Positions 25,797 through 35,722 are shown, counted from the first letter of the stretch. The stretch: 52,372 bases of DNA from Acetobacter pomorum (GCF_002738225.1 NZ_PEBQ01000164.1:1-52372); one strand, 5' to 3'. Translations and numbers: made by a program. Notes: generated by a model from the letters alone, not told the origin.

Positions 25797-26498
25797 TTAG
25801 GCGCCTGGAGCCATTGAGACTTCTTCTCGCGAATGACTGGGGGCATATTCCGGGGCATCGTAAGTGCCGTTCATTAAATCACGGAAACTGACGTTTTCAC
25901 CTCCTTCAACATCCATCCCTGAGTCAACAGCAGCCTCCTCACGTGACCACAGCGAACCATCTACACAACGGAATGCAGTGTCATTTTCAAGGTAGGCTTC
26001 AGGTATGAGATCAGAGAAGTCCCTCTCTCCTTTCTCAAATCGATCCAGACATTCCATATAGAGATCGAGCGCCGCGCTCTGATTGTCGATCGGGATTACT
26101 TGAACAATAATATTGGTTGGACATCTCTCTGCATCCTGATCGTAACGAGCTGCAGAGGGATCTGTTATCTCTGTGTCTGCCCGGCTACGGCAATAAAGCT
26201 TGAGAGCATCTTCCCAGTCTTTTTTGGTGTAGTTCTGACCCGTTTCCGTCATTTTGGGGTCAAGCGCGCCTCTTGGCATGAGCCCTTCAGGCATCCGCAC
26301 TTCGGCCATTGTCATTATAATGTCTTTAGTGTCCCTGAGGGTGTCGCCAGGAAGCACAGGCACTGAAAGCAGAAGTTCACCCGTAATTGCAGGGATGCCA
26401 TTCTTCTCAGCCGCCAGAATGCTTTCCATATTGCTGACATCGTCAATCCTACCAACCGGTCGAATAAACAGTCGTGGCTCACTGGTGGGGCTTGTCAT
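25797..26498 (-). CDS. Hypothetical acidic protein, 233 aa
   Basis: 233 residues, acidic, no signal peptide or membrane helix. The N-terminal third is strand-rich (LFIRPVGRIDDVSNM, GELLLSVPVLPGDTL) and the rest helical with an acidic C-terminus. No domain is recognised. It lies downstream of IS debris and reads in the same direction as the ATPase at 24667, though about 320 bases separate them. Confidence 0.5.
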   Translation of the reverse strand: MTSPTSEPRLFIRPVGRIDDVSNMESILAAEKNGIPAITGELLLSVPVLPGDTLRDTKDIIMTMAEVRMPEGLMPRGALDPKMTETGQNYTKKDWEDALKLYCRSRADTEITDPSAARYDQDAERCPTNIIVQVIPIDNQSAALDLYMECLDRFEKGERDFSDLIPEAYLENDTAFRCVDGSLWSREEAAVDSGMDVEGGENVSFRDLMNGTYDAPEYAPSHSREEVSMAPGA

Positions 26499-26788
26499 AT
26501 CTGAATATCCATATCTAACTTGAGTTCCTAGGCTTTCAGCCCTTCAATCCGTCTTTCCCTTTTTATAGGATTTGTATGCAAAGCACTTCAGTCTGCTCTA
26601 AAAAGAGCCCTACATTCACCAAACAACAATTAGGTGTATACATTTGATTCATGAGTATTTCTGCTACTCTTGAAGGGTTGGTTATCAGATACGCAAAAAC
26701 CCCGCCCTTCAGGTCGGAGATAATATCAAAACTGCCGATCAGCTTGTTTGACGCGATTCATCCCTGACCGGCTTTTGAAAGGTGTGAA
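26499..26788. other. Intergenic region with IS200/IS605-like hairpin
   Basis: Contains a CCCCGCC-ttca-GGTCGGAG hairpin (26700-26719) of the IS200/IS605 end type, in inverted orientation to the one at 20737. Otherwise AT-rich and without a gene. Confidence 0.4.
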
Positions 26789-26983
26789 ATGATGAGTTTA
26801 GAAGACAACGAAGCCCTAACAGCAAGCGCTTCATGGTCTGCGAATAAGAAGCTCAAGAGTAAGGAACTTGCTCAAGTTGAAGGTGAAGCACGTCCTTGGG
26901 CAAGTCGCTCAACGCCATTGATTTTAAGAACGACTGGGCCAACCCCGTTCCATTTCGGGAGGGCACAAGCCTCTAAAGGCTAA
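26789..26983 (+). CDS. Small hypothetical protein, 64 aa
   Basis: 64 residues with AAAGGTG close before the ATG, a good ribosome site, and a strong terminator-like structure shortly after the stop (27003-27058). The C-terminal part (LAQVEGEARPWASRSTPLIL) vaguely resembles the disordered end of TnpB proteins, and an IS200-like hairpin lies just upstream, so it could instead be a transposase relic. Undecided. Confidence 0.35.
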   Translation: MMSLEDNEALTASASWSANKKLKSKELAQVEGEARPWASRSTPLILRTTGPTPFHFGRAQASKG

Positions 26984-27002
26984 GATTTGAGGGCTCATTA
27001 AG

Positions 27003-27058
27003 TCTTGCGGGACAGTTGGGAAGTTGACTGCTGTTCCGGCCTTTCTCGCAAGATTTTT
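27003..27058 (+). terminator. Long stem-loop with T-run
   Basis: TCTTGCG (27003-27009) pairs with CGCAAGA (27047-27053), and inside it GGGACAG pairs with CTGTTCC (one G-T), followed by TTTTTT. The two-part stem, longer than an ordinary terminator, could also be the 3' part of a small structured RNA. Confidence 0.6.
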
Positions 27059-27072
27059 TAGTTTAAGTGGAA

Positions 27073-27414
27073 ATGAACGTAACGTTCACAGTCAAAGAAA
27101 AGTCTGAAAGAATGGCATCGGAATCTCCTGACACGACCAATAAGACATACGGAGGAAGTGGGAATCATTATCTTGCCCCCGAAAAGCACATGTTAATAGA
27201 CCTTCATATTCCAGACTGTTCCAAGTCAATTAGAAGGTCAATTGAGGGGCTTAAAGATGCTATTCGGACAGGCCATTCTTCTTTTTCTGCTATCGGTCAT
27301 GAAATCCGCAGATCTGAACTACAGATGAATGCCGCCAGAGATAATGCTAGAAACAACCTTGATGTTGAAATCGGAATCCAGCCCTGCCTTCACGCTTCCT
27401 GTCCTTCAACGTAA
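27073..27414 (+). CDS. Hypothetical protein, ~113 aa
   Basis: About 113 residues from the ATG at 27073 (a GTG at 27067 is an alternative). The second half is helical and Arg/Asn-rich. No family is recognised. It overlaps the tail of the convergent small gene at 27390 by 25 bases. There is no clear ribosome site, so the call is tentative. Confidence 0.35.
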   Translation: MNVTFTVKEKSERMASESPDTTNKTYGGSGNHYLAPEKHMLIDLHIPDCSKSIRRSIEGLKDAIRTGHSSFSAIGHEIRRSELQMNAARDNARNNLDVEIGIQPCLHASCPST

Positions 27415-27578
27415 GGTTTGTGTAGATCAGAAGGTTCGGCTTCATGGCCTCGCTCTGCATGCCTCTTGCGTGCGTTAATCAGTTTGGCTTTCAGATCTTC
27501 CATCGCATCGATAGTGTTTGGCTTGCCTTCAGACTTCAAACGCAAATTTCTCAAAAGCAACGTTAAACTTCCACTCAT
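27390..27578 (-). CDS. Small hypothetical protein, 62 aa
   Basis: 62 residues, basic and helical (DAMEDLKAKLINARKRHAER), starting at the ATG at 27578 with AAAGGTGCAGG upstream. Composition and ribosome site make it plausible. It lies just downstream of the big helicase operon but behind an IS200-like hairpin (27630-27652), so it may be a separate unit. Confidence 0.4.
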   Translation of the reverse strand: MSGSLTLLLRNLRLKSEGKPNTIDAMEDLKAKLINARKRHAERGHEAEPSDLHKPYVEGQEA

Positions 27579-27629
27579 AATCCTGCACCTTTCTTCTGGT
27601 ATAAGGCAGTAATAGACCTTTTGGATATT

Positions 27630-27652
27630 CTCCCCGCCCAGGAGGACGGGGA
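27630..27652. mobile_element. IS200/IS605-like solo hairpin
   Basis: CTCCCCGCC-cagg-AGGACGGGG, another copy of the hairpin type found at 124-145, 20737-20756, 26700-26719 and 52207-52226. There is no transposase beside it. Such solo ends are common relics of peel-and-paste elements. Confidence 0.4.
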
Positions 27653-27752
27653 TTTAAAGCGAATGAGATTATTTTGGTAACCGGTACCAAGAATTTAAAC
27701 TGAATTTCGATTAGAAAGTCACTCATTCATGGTCATGGATGCAACCGAATTA

Positions 27753-30700
27753 TTACCCTCCGCACAAAATAACATTAAGCATGTTAAATTCGGCTGTAGA
27801 GGCCAGATACCGGCTATCGAAAGCTCTTTCTAAGCCCGTAGGAGGCTCCGGCAACGCAGCGACAACGAATGGTTGATGTTCATAGAAAGGTTCGAACGGA
27901 GTGTACCACTGGATCCCGACCTTCCCGCTCAGAGCGAAAAGCAGGATGTTTTGCCATTCTGCATCCATTCGGAGTTTATCCGCTCTGGCATCTCCTTCAT
28001 ATTCGACAATCTTCAGGAACCGCGTCCAATCCGCTGGCATCACGACCCATAGACCTCTGGAATTTAAAGTTTTTTGGGTCTTAAATTCCTGCCCAATGAT
28101 ACTTTGGTTATCTCTTTTTAAGAAATTTCTACAAATCTCAGCGTAGAATTTAGTCTCTCGCTCCTCCTTATTGGTATGTCTTTCTTTTAAAATCTTGATT
28201 AACCCGTCACATGCCCGGCGGAGTTTGTCTGCTCCAGGCCCTGCTCCGGTCTCCCCGCGGAACCTAAACAATTCAGTAGCGATATCCCTCTCTTCGTCAC
28301 CAGCTTGCATATCCATGTACATTAGTGGACCTATGAAATAGACATGCTCAGGGATATTCTTAATTAAGCGGAGGGGTTCTGTTTCCTTATCACTTGGAAC
28401 GAGTGAACGATTTGGGGCTGAGAGGTAAAGACGCAGGTTATTCAAGGGGCTGTCCGTCACCCATTCTGCTATTGTTGTGGTATGAGAAGGAGGTCTAGGA
28501 CCCTTATGCAATTCCCAATCCAAGTGCACATATCGACAAAACTCTCCAATACCTTTGATAACTTCGCTTGCAATTTTTTTTACTTCTTCGTCATCAGTGC
28601 GGCGTCGAAGATCATCACATGCTATTTTAAGCTTTTGAAAATTACCTGAAAGTGTATCTGAAGAATTCGCGACACCTGTGCTTCCTACAGGAACGATAGC
28701 CCCATCAAAGCTTCGACTGCGAGCATGCCCTGAAATTCGTGTCATGATGGCACCTCGCAGAATGCTCAGAACAGTCACGACATCGATTTTCTGCCTTCCC
28801 CACCGCTGTTCTGACTTCTTGCCATTATCTAACGTCCTGACATAATCATCGATACAGAATATGAGGCGTCTAGGAAGATCGTCACCTGATGCGAAATTGC
28901 CCTGTCCATCGATATACCCCCCTCTTCCACGATAAATAACCTGAATAATCTCCATCAGAGCCGTTTCAATACTGAATCTTGGCACCTTGACCATAATTGA
29001 CGTAGCCAGTGGCAGACTGATCCCTCTGGCCCCGGCTGACGTCATCAAAAAGAGACGGTAAGAATCCCGGCTTCCTCGACCCGTTCGTTTAGGATCAGTA
29101 AGGGCACGTTTCTGATCTAGAGAAAGTTCAGAGGTGATGGAGCAGATCTGTTCTGCCTTCAGAATTCCCCTTTCAACAAGTTCGGTCTTTATATCCGCTA
29201 GATGCTTACGATCTTGAGCGTAATATATAACCTGCTGATTAATTGGGGTTTTGCTTATTTCCTGATTGATCCGATCAACTGCCACAATGACATCACTATC
29301 TGAGAACAGCTTTTTAATCAGTTTGTGAGTCTGCAAATCTGGATTTGTCTGAGCATCCAAATCCCTGACACTCAAATCATAGCAAAGCGTCAGAGAGGTG
29401 GCAGGATAGGCATCTGCTGACACCATCGTCACGAAGGGAATTTTCGCCACTGACGCTAGAGATCTTATCCCGTCATTTTTAAGAGAAAATGGCGAAGTGG
29501 ATGTTCTTGGTGATAGTAATATTCTTGCTGGATTTCTCCCTCCACTTTCTTCGCTTCCTGCAGATGAGAGAAAAGCTTTAAAAGCTTCAGGTGAAGAGAG
29601 TGATGCATCAGCCAAAAGAAGAATAACCCTGAAAGGGGAAGATACCTTCTCTCCTTCAAAAGGCTTAATTAGTGCATCGTAAAGACACTGTGCCATAGCT
29701 ACCGCCATCGGGGCGCCTGCGCCATCGCCTGCCAGCTCATCAATCATTACGACGATGACTGAGCGGGTTTTCGCAAAATTGATTAGATCCTGTCTGATAC
29801 GGGCACGTAATCCAGGTGTTTCTCGAACTCCGCGCTTGTTTGTCTGTCCGAATATCGCCGCAAGGTTTGCAACAGTCGCTTGTGCCTGATTTGCACTACA
29901 TCGCATTCCTTGAATAGCCGCGGTGCCGGCAATAATGGGGATGTTCGGGTTCTTGGCAGCCACATCACGACATGCTTGAGCCAATGTTTTCATTACTGAC
30001 GGTTGCGGCTGTGACTTCATATGCCTTTCTGAAGCAGCATGGTCATATCCCCTATACCCTCCAGGACTTTTATTCTGGCTCATGGCTTCGTCTGCATCTT
30101 CCAAGGTTAGATACAAACAAGAAGTTTCACCATCGACTGGTACCGGAGAGGTTGTTGACCCATTTACAGGAAAGGAACAGGTATAGGACACAGCAGAAGA
30201 TGTCTTCTTACCAACTACACCTCTCCCCTTTTTTCTAGCATAATCTTCTGCAGATCCAATGAGTTTATGACTGGTGTTGAGGGATATGGCAGCAACATTA
30301 CCTCCGTCCTGAGAATCAGGAGCCTTCGTAACGTCCTGCGTGACGCCCTCATTAATCACTGTTCGTGGACTGAAATACAGGAACAAAGAATTTTCACCGC
30401 TAGTCTTGTTCAGATTGCGGAGGGCTTTGATCGTTGAAGTTGTTTTACCGATGCCAGGATGCCCCAAAAGTCCAAGGGCCGTAATCTTTCCTACTGGCGC
30501 ATTGGTGATCGTACTTTCAATGACGGCCGAATTAAGATCGCGGATAGTGACACCTCCATCTCTGCTGCAGGCCTCTAGCCTATTTTTCAGCGCTTCTGGC
30601 CGGAGGTAGTCTTGTAAGGGGATCTTCTTATTATTCTGGCACGAAGTCTCCAACCAATGCGTAGCTTCTGGCACGCTGTACCTTTGCGTTGGCCTTGAAT

Positions 30701-31886
30701 AATCATCAAGGGTCTCTTCGATCTGAGCGGATGCTGTTATTTCTGTGCTTGCCGATAAAAGGAAAGTTTCTAGCGGTTTCCTCAAAGATCTTGGCATTCC
30801 GCGCGCGATGGTTTTGAAAACATCAGCCAGAGTACTTTCGAAGTCTTCTTCTTTTTCTGTTTTTGCAGAATAAACACGCCCAATGGACTGCATAAGAGAA
30901 AAAGTTCCGGATGACGGTTTCTCCCGATTGAACACACCACTAAGGGATTCCACCCCTTCGTTGGTCATAGCTATCGCGGTTGTATGGATAGTCTTATACT
31001 GGGAAAGAAGAAGGGCCATGTTTGTTGCGTAAGATGACCCCTGCATCAGCTTGTAAAGAGGCTTATCACTACGGGTGAACGCTGTCATGAACCGTGTGAT
31101 GTCTTCTGAAACCGATATATCCACATCCGCGAATTGAGCGCCTAGATCGGAAAATACCCCTCGTTGTGATAGCGAGTAAACGTGGGATTTCACTTCCTCA
31201 AGATGCGCATCTTCTTTCTTATAATCCTTCAAAATGTTGGGTGTGTTCAGAGAGAACTCTATACAGACAAGATAAGCCCGGTCAGGCTTCTTTGTGTCTT
31301 CCAAAACCAGCATGAAGTCGGCCTGAGCTGGCATGCCTTTCCGAGCCAGTTTTATGGGATCTTCAAGTGTCCCTAGAGGTATACCAAACGCAGCTAGAAA
31401 GGATTTAACGCGATGGTCCCGGTTATTAGCAAAAGCTGTAGCCTTCTCAATATCAGTGAGGCCGTCCCCCTTTACAGAACGATCAGGGAATTCCAACGGG
31501 CTCCACATCCCCGCGACAGTAATCCTTTTTGCGCGCCCGGCCAGTTCAGATTTATTCCACCATTCGCGCATCACTGTGTAGCCAGTCGTCCAGCCAATAA
31601 ATGTCAAGTGATCCAGATATGTCTTGCCGATTTGAACTGAATGTTCAAGAGATCTGCTATAAAAGTTAGAGAAATGATCAATAACACGACCATATTTAGT
31701 CCCTATCCACTGAGAAAGACCCGGATGCTTCTCATCGGACAGGATACCGGCTTCTTTCAGATAACTTAGAATACCGGACTTGGCCGCATTCTCAAAAACA
31801 TCACCCCATAGGGAGGCTTCTTTATTAGATCTCTCCTCCATTCCGTTTTTTTTCGATGTATGGCTCTGGCTCTGATCAATCATCAT
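27753..31886 (-). CDS. Large SF2-type helicase with nuclease-like N-terminus, 1377 aa
   Basis: 1377 residues. Order of parts: a helical N-terminus; a possible PD-(D/E)xK nuclease core near 185-215 (ADFMLVLEDTKK with Asp190, then CIEFS with Glu210, the usual Lys replaced by Ser); Walker A GHPGIGKTT (475-483); Walker B VVMIDELAG (712-720); motif V-like TSAGARGISLP (949-959); motif VI-like QVIYRGRG (982-989). The 230-residue insert between Walker A and B has four scattered Cys but no clear Fe-S pattern. The C-terminal 350 residues match nothing known. It overlaps the 31876-35232 gene by 11 bases (ATGATGATTGA), so the two are translationally coupled. No named defence system is recognised. Confidence 0.7.
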   Translation of the reverse strand: MMIDQSQSHTSKKNGMEERSNKEASLWGDVFENAAKSGILSYLKEAGILSDEKHPGLSQWIGTKYGRVIDHFSNFYSRSLEHSVQIGKTYLDHLTFIGWTTGYTVMREWWNKSELAGRAKRITVAGMWSPLEFPDRSVKGDGLTDIEKATAFANNRDHRVKSFLAAFGIPLGTLEDPIKLARKGMPAQADFMLVLEDTKKPDRAYLVCIEFSLNTPNILKDYKKEDAHLEEVKSHVYSLSQRGVFSDLGAQFADVDISVSEDITRFMTAFTRSDKPLYKLMQGSSYATNMALLLSQYKTIHTTAIAMTNEGVESLSGVFNREKPSSGTFSLMQSIGRVYSAKTEKEEDFESTLADVFKTIARGMPRSLRKPLETFLLSASTEITASAQIEETLDDYSRPTQRYSVPEATHWLETSCQNNKKIPLQDYLRPEALKNRLEACSRDGGVTIRDLNSAVIESTITNAPVGKITALGLLGHPGIGKTTSTIKALRNLNKTSGENSLFLYFSPRTVINEGVTQDVTKAPDSQDGGNVAAISLNTSHKLIGSAEDYARKKGRGVVGKKTSSAVSYTCSFPVNGSTTSPVPVDGETSCLYLTLEDADEAMSQNKSPGGYRGYDHAASERHMKSQPQPSVMKTLAQACRDVAAKNPNIPIIAGTAAIQGMRCSANQAQATVANLAAIFGQTNKRGVRETPGLRARIRQDLINFAKTRSVIVVMIDELAGDGAGAPMAVAMAQCLYDALIKPFEGEKVSSPFRVILLLADASLSSPEAFKAFLSSAGSEESGGRNPARILLSPRTSTSPFSLKNDGIRSLASVAKIPFVTMVSADAYPATSLTLCYDLSVRDLDAQTNPDLQTHKLIKKLFSDSDVIVAVDRINQEISKTPINQQVIYYAQDRKHLADIKTELVERGILKAEQICSITSELSLDQKRALTDPKRTGRGSRDSYRLFLMTSAGARGISLPLATSIMVKVPRFSIETALMEIIQVIYRGRGGYIDGQGNFASGDDLPRRLIFCIDDYVRTLDNGKKSEQRWGRQKIDVVTVLSILRGAIMTRISGHARSRSFDGAIVPVGSTGVANSSDTLSGNFQKLKIACDDLRRRTDDEEVKKIASEVIKGIGEFCRYVHLDWELHKGPRPPSHTTTIAEWVTDSPLNNLRLYLSAPNRSLVPSDKETEPLRLIKNIPEHVYFIGPLMYMDMQAGDEERDIATELFRFRGETGAGPGADKLRRACDGLIKILKERHTNKEERETKFYAEICRNFLKRDNQSIIGQEFKTQKTLNSRGLWVVMPADWTRFLKIVEYEGDARADKLRMDAEWQNILLFALSGKVGIQWYTPFEPFYEHQPFVVAALPEPPTGLERAFDSRYLASTAEFNMLNVILCGG

Positions 31887-34800
31887 AATTTACCTCGGCA
31901 TAGCTATTGCCAGTATCAGATCGCTGCCCATCTGATTTTTTAGTTTCATCTGCCTCCAGTACATCGTTAATACGACTGAATAGAGCTGGACCACTGATAT
32001 GCAAACTGCCCATGTGCATATTACTGTGTGCCTGGGTGATCTCGATTTCTCCCATTTCGGCCGTAGATTTTGCGTTAAACGGATTCAGCAATGGGAGAAA
32101 AAGTCGGCTTCCACCATTTTTTTTGGGCGATCGTTCAGTTTCAATATAATGCAGAGATCTTAAAATCAGACATAACGATTTCTGCGCCGCACTACCGTCT
32201 ATAAGAACCTCACGCGCACGATGCAGAGCGTCTGTATAGTGGCAATTAGGTACGGTTGGCCCCTGTAACCACGAGTAGGTTGTCAGCCCTGATCGTGGGC
32301 TCCAATGCTCATCACCAACAACGTGTAGCGTCGCAACAGAGTAAATCGGAGATAGTGATGCGGGTGCGGGTTCCTCACCTAAATAGTTGCCCGAAGTCAA
32401 CGATGCATGGTCCTGGGCACCGACAATTTCATACGCAATGGGGGTAGAATTTCGCTGGCCTTTAAGGCGCAATACCAATGACCGTTTCCTGACCAGAGGA
32501 ATAATCCGCACCCGAGGATATGTTGACCGTAGCACTTGCAAAAATTTTTCGGGGTCAGCCTTCCGATGTCGATCTTCAGCTCGACCTATACGCCTGTCAC
32601 CGTGCTGCCTACCGATCAACAGGACAGTTTCGCAGCCCAATTTATCTATAAGCATGTCGAGAGCTTTTTTGACTGCTGTATTACTCTGTGTGGCGGACAG
32701 GTCATCAGTGCGGTCAACGTTAATAAAGTTGCGCCCATGCTCAAGGATAAGGGTAGCATTGCCAGTATTATCCTGAGATCGTTGAGCAATATACGTCCTG
32801 ACGACGCTCACATAGCTCAGAACTTCTCCGTGAGCGTTAACTTCAGACGGCCTGATTTCGTAGTCAATGATTCCTGTTTTGTTGAATAAAAGAGGAAACG
32901 GGATGCCGAGTTCGACACGATAAGCAGCATTTAGAGCATTTAATGTACCTTTCTTTTTATAGAATTTAATGTTCTCGTCACGGTCATCACTAGCGTTAAA
33001 TCCCTGAGCTTTTATTCGAACTTGAGAGCTGAGGGCGATTTCAATTGCTTTAAACGCCGCATAAAATGTGTCAGCACCGGTTCCAGTCGCACTATCTATG
33101 CCATGTGAGGTGATTTTCAACATCTGAAAAATATCAGTAGTGTTTTCTCTCTTTATTTTTGTTTCCTTGAGAGACATGACTAGATGACGAAGAATCATGT
33201 AGGATAATACAGTAAAACACATTTTTTTAATTGCAGAAGTAATACTTTGCGATTGATAATTATCAACCGGCTGCTTATCACTCGGCATGTCGAGATCTGA
33301 ACTATTGTAAATAAGAGCAATGGCCGGAGCTGGACATGGAGATTCTTTTGAATCACATCTCCACTGTGCCACCAACTCCTTATAATCGTCCAAAGAGTTT
33401 GGCTTTTTAAGATCGCCAGGGGTGAGAGAAATTAAAACCCTTTCATAAAATTTTGTACTGTCCCCTCTCTTAAGAAATCTGCGATCAGGTGATGGCTTTT
33501 TAGAACGAAGAGACCGCTCAGAAATGGCATAATCAATCCGATATGCATATAAAGCGTTAGGGATTTCAGCCGATTTTGAAACAAAAACTGATTTCAGAAG
33601 AAAACGTCCCAAATCTGATCTTGTGAGATTCTTTTCTGAAAACGGGTGTTTCGAAGATATCTTGAGACACTGCGGGTCTACTACCGAATCTGTAACATTC
33701 ACATAAATTGATATTTTTTCATTATCCAGAAAACGATTTAATTGACATCCTTTTGCAGATTTTCGGGATCGATCAGTCCGCAAAAGCGTAAGCAGTTCAT
33801 CGGCCGCATGCCTAACATATGTCGTAATGCTAGAATCTAATAGTTTGTTAACAACCAGCCCCACGCCCTTCTTAAGGCTATCTTGTCGATTATTTATAGG
33901 GGCCTCAGCATCGATGGCATGGCTATTCAGAAGATTAGAAAACTCATCAGCTTGTGCGGTAAAGAACTTTTCCACTTCAACTATGGTTGAGTGAAGTTCG
34001 GGATTTCCACTTTCATGTTGATTTGTCAGAACCCACAGCAGAAACAGTCGTGTCAAACGCCATGAATTGTTATGACCTTCCCACTCTTCACCTGTCCTGT
34101 GAACCATATTTTCATATGATGATTTTTTATTGATACGGTCTATTCCGTTCAGCCTGGGTATATAACTGATTTCCCTAACGTTCCTCAACACTTCCTGTTG
34201 TTCTGCATTAAGATTTTTAGATATGATCTCTGAAATCTGGTCATCCAATTTAAACCAAATTGGAAGTGAGGCATAAAGACTCAGGGAAAGAGAGTTAAAT
34301 TGAAAATCAAATCCGTCTTCTTCTCTAGTTGGGAAATATATTTTCAATTCATTTCCATACTGACAAAAATACCTATAATAAAGGATAAGTCTTGTCGCAT
34401 ATGAGAGAAAGTTAGAATATTTCTGGGCACAATTCTGCTCTCTGCGAGCCAATGAACAATATGCTTCCAGTATTTCAATAGAAATATGAAGCCGAGCACG
34501 TGATGGCGCAATGTCTGACAGTGTTTCAATGAATCCCGACATAATTGAGCCAGGAGATCCGGCTTGGTCACGCCAAGCATCTAGTGCATCCTCGATGTCA
34601 TCCTGTCCATCCACGTCTCCGTCAGGAAGACTTTCGAGAAGTTTAGCGCGCAGACCATTCAACAAGCCCCGAGTGTGATCGCCAGAAATCATTTCTTTCG
34701 CTGTCACCTGCCGAGCAATTTCTGCGGAAAAAGGAGCATGATATGGAGGTGAAAATGCGATTTCCTTTGTCTGATATGCCCCCACATCGGCATATTTCAA

Positions 34801-35232
34801 TCCGTCCCACAGTTCCCTCAGAAATTCATCTTTGACAGAAAACTCGAACAACTTCCTGACCGCGGCGTATAGGCGAAGAATCGCTGTTCGCTCCGATGAA
34901 GCCTCTTCTGAGTGAGTTATTCCTCCCCATAACACGCGCTCAGAATTGGCCCCTTTCCAAGCTGGAAGGCGCTTCGCTACGGATCCGTGCAACTTGTCCA
35001 TCTTTTCTTTCAGACGGTCATCCATGAGCAAAGCTTGTATACGTGAAAGATATATCCTTAGAACAGGCACACCATTTTTTTTGTCTCGGCCGGTTTCTAT
35101 TATCTTACGGTCCTTGCTTGGATAAGAATCATAAAGCTCTATGACATCGGCCAAGAAATTTGAAATTTCCCTTAATGGCATGGTTGGTGATGATTTACTT
35201 ACACCCAACGATGCGCCTTTAACTGTATTCAT
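31876..35232 (-). CDS. Unknown 1118-aa partner of the helicase, possible PIWI-like C-terminus
   Basis: 1118 residues, soluble, no known domain. ATG at 35232 with GAGGAA 7 bases upstream. The C-terminal third resembles in layout an Argonaute/PIWI module: strand ATLILEHGRNFINVD, helix, then VLLIGRQHGDRRIG (about 870-883, like the IxxRxG strand of PIWI), then RIIPLVRKRSLVLRL, and HYTDALHRAREVL (about 998-1010) in the position of the closing PIWI helix. PIWI-RE proteins are known to sit in operons with a helicase and a nuclease, which the next gene could supply. This is inference from pattern only; key catalytic residues are not all identifiable. It is the first gene of a two-gene operon. Confidence 0.5.
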   Translation of the reverse strand: MNTVKGASLGVSKSSPTMPLREISNFLADVIELYDSYPSKDRKIIETGRDKKNGVPVLRIYLSRIQALLMDDRLKEKMDKLHGSVAKRLPAWKGANSERVLWGGITHSEEASSERTAILRLYAAVRKLFEFSVKDEFLRELWDGLKYADVGAYQTKEIAFSPPYHAPFSAEIARQVTAKEMISGDHTRGLLNGLRAKLLESLPDGDVDGQDDIEDALDAWRDQAGSPGSIMSGFIETLSDIAPSRARLHISIEILEAYCSLARREQNCAQKYSNFLSYATRLILYYRYFCQYGNELKIYFPTREEDGFDFQFNSLSLSLYASLPIWFKLDDQISEIISKNLNAEQQEVLRNVREISYIPRLNGIDRINKKSSYENMVHRTGEEWEGHNNSWRLTRLFLLWVLTNQHESGNPELHSTIVEVEKFFTAQADEFSNLLNSHAIDAEAPINNRQDSLKKGVGLVVNKLLDSSITTYVRHAADELLTLLRTDRSRKSAKGCQLNRFLDNEKISIYVNVTDSVVDPQCLKISSKHPFSEKNLTRSDLGRFLLKSVFVSKSAEIPNALYAYRIDYAISERSLRSKKPSPDRRFLKRGDSTKFYERVLISLTPGDLKKPNSLDDYKELVAQWRCDSKESPCPAPAIALIYNSSDLDMPSDKQPVDNYQSQSITSAIKKMCFTVLSYMILRHLVMSLKETKIKRENTTDIFQMLKITSHGIDSATGTGADTFYAAFKAIEIALSSQVRIKAQGFNASDDRDENIKFYKKKGTLNALNAAYRVELGIPFPLLFNKTGIIDYEIRPSEVNAHGEVLSYVSVVRTYIAQRSQDNTGNATLILEHGRNFINVDRTDDLSATQSNTAVKKALDMLIDKLGCETVLLIGRQHGDRRIGRAEDRHRKADPEKFLQVLRSTYPRVRIIPLVRKRSLVLRLKGQRNSTPIAYEIVGAQDHASLTSGNYLGEEPAPASLSPIYSVATLHVVGDEHWSPRSGLTTYSWLQGPTVPNCHYTDALHRAREVLIDGSAAQKSLCLILRSLHYIETERSPKKNGGSRLFLPLLNPFNAKSTAEMGEIEITQAHSNMHMGSLHISGPALFSRINDVLEADETKKSDGQRSDTGNSYAEVNYDD

Positions 35233-35683
35233 TTGTTATTCCTCGTAATAATCGAATTTAAGCTCCGCAGAAGATCAAAAAATCACAACGTGACAATCTC
35301 TGTACCGACAGAAGCCGGCTGTGTATCGCGGTCCGCGCAAAGAAAAGTTGAGGCATTCCCGAATGTGCAGGAACCGACATTTATAGAATGTCTTTGTAAT
35401 ATCTTAACCTTCTTAATTTTTACCTTGCCCGCAAAGACATGTCCAGTCTGACAAGAACCGATAGATAAGGTGAAGTGATCTATTAGGCCTTATATTGGCA
35501 TTTTCATGGCTTATTTGAGTGACATAACCTTGATGTGAGGTCTACACCATCAACATGTGCAGGGTAATCCCGGCTTCATTGCACTATGACCATGAAGCGA
35601 AAGAAATTTTTGAAGGCTATTTTATAAATGTCCCTATCAAATTTATTATTAGGGCCTAACGTTGGAATAAGTGGATAAGGTAG
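35233..35683. promoter_or_regulatory. Intergenic region upstream of the helicase operon
   Basis: About 450 AT-rich bases with TATTAGGCCTTATATTGG at 35481-35498 and TTAGGGCCTAAC at about 35649-35660, matching the AGGCC motif family of the window. It should hold the promoter of the 35232 operon. The plus-strand frame at 35233-35451 has no ribosome site and is not called. Confidence 0.35.
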
Positions 35684-35708
35684 AGCCAGATGACAAAATC
35701 ATCTGGCT
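35684..35708 (-). terminator. Hairpin downstream of the transducer gene
   Basis: AGCCAGATGA (35684-35693) pairs perfectly with TCATCTGGCT (35699-35708), a 10-bp stem with a 5-base loop, 14 bases beyond the stop of the gene at 35723. No long T-run follows, so a role in termination is likely but not certain. Confidence 0.55.
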
Positions 35709-35722
35709 ACATTGTAGTGAAC

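Noticed and set aside
32256..32889. Plus-strand ORFs opposite the 1118-aa gene
   Set aside because: They are antisense shadows without ribosome sites.
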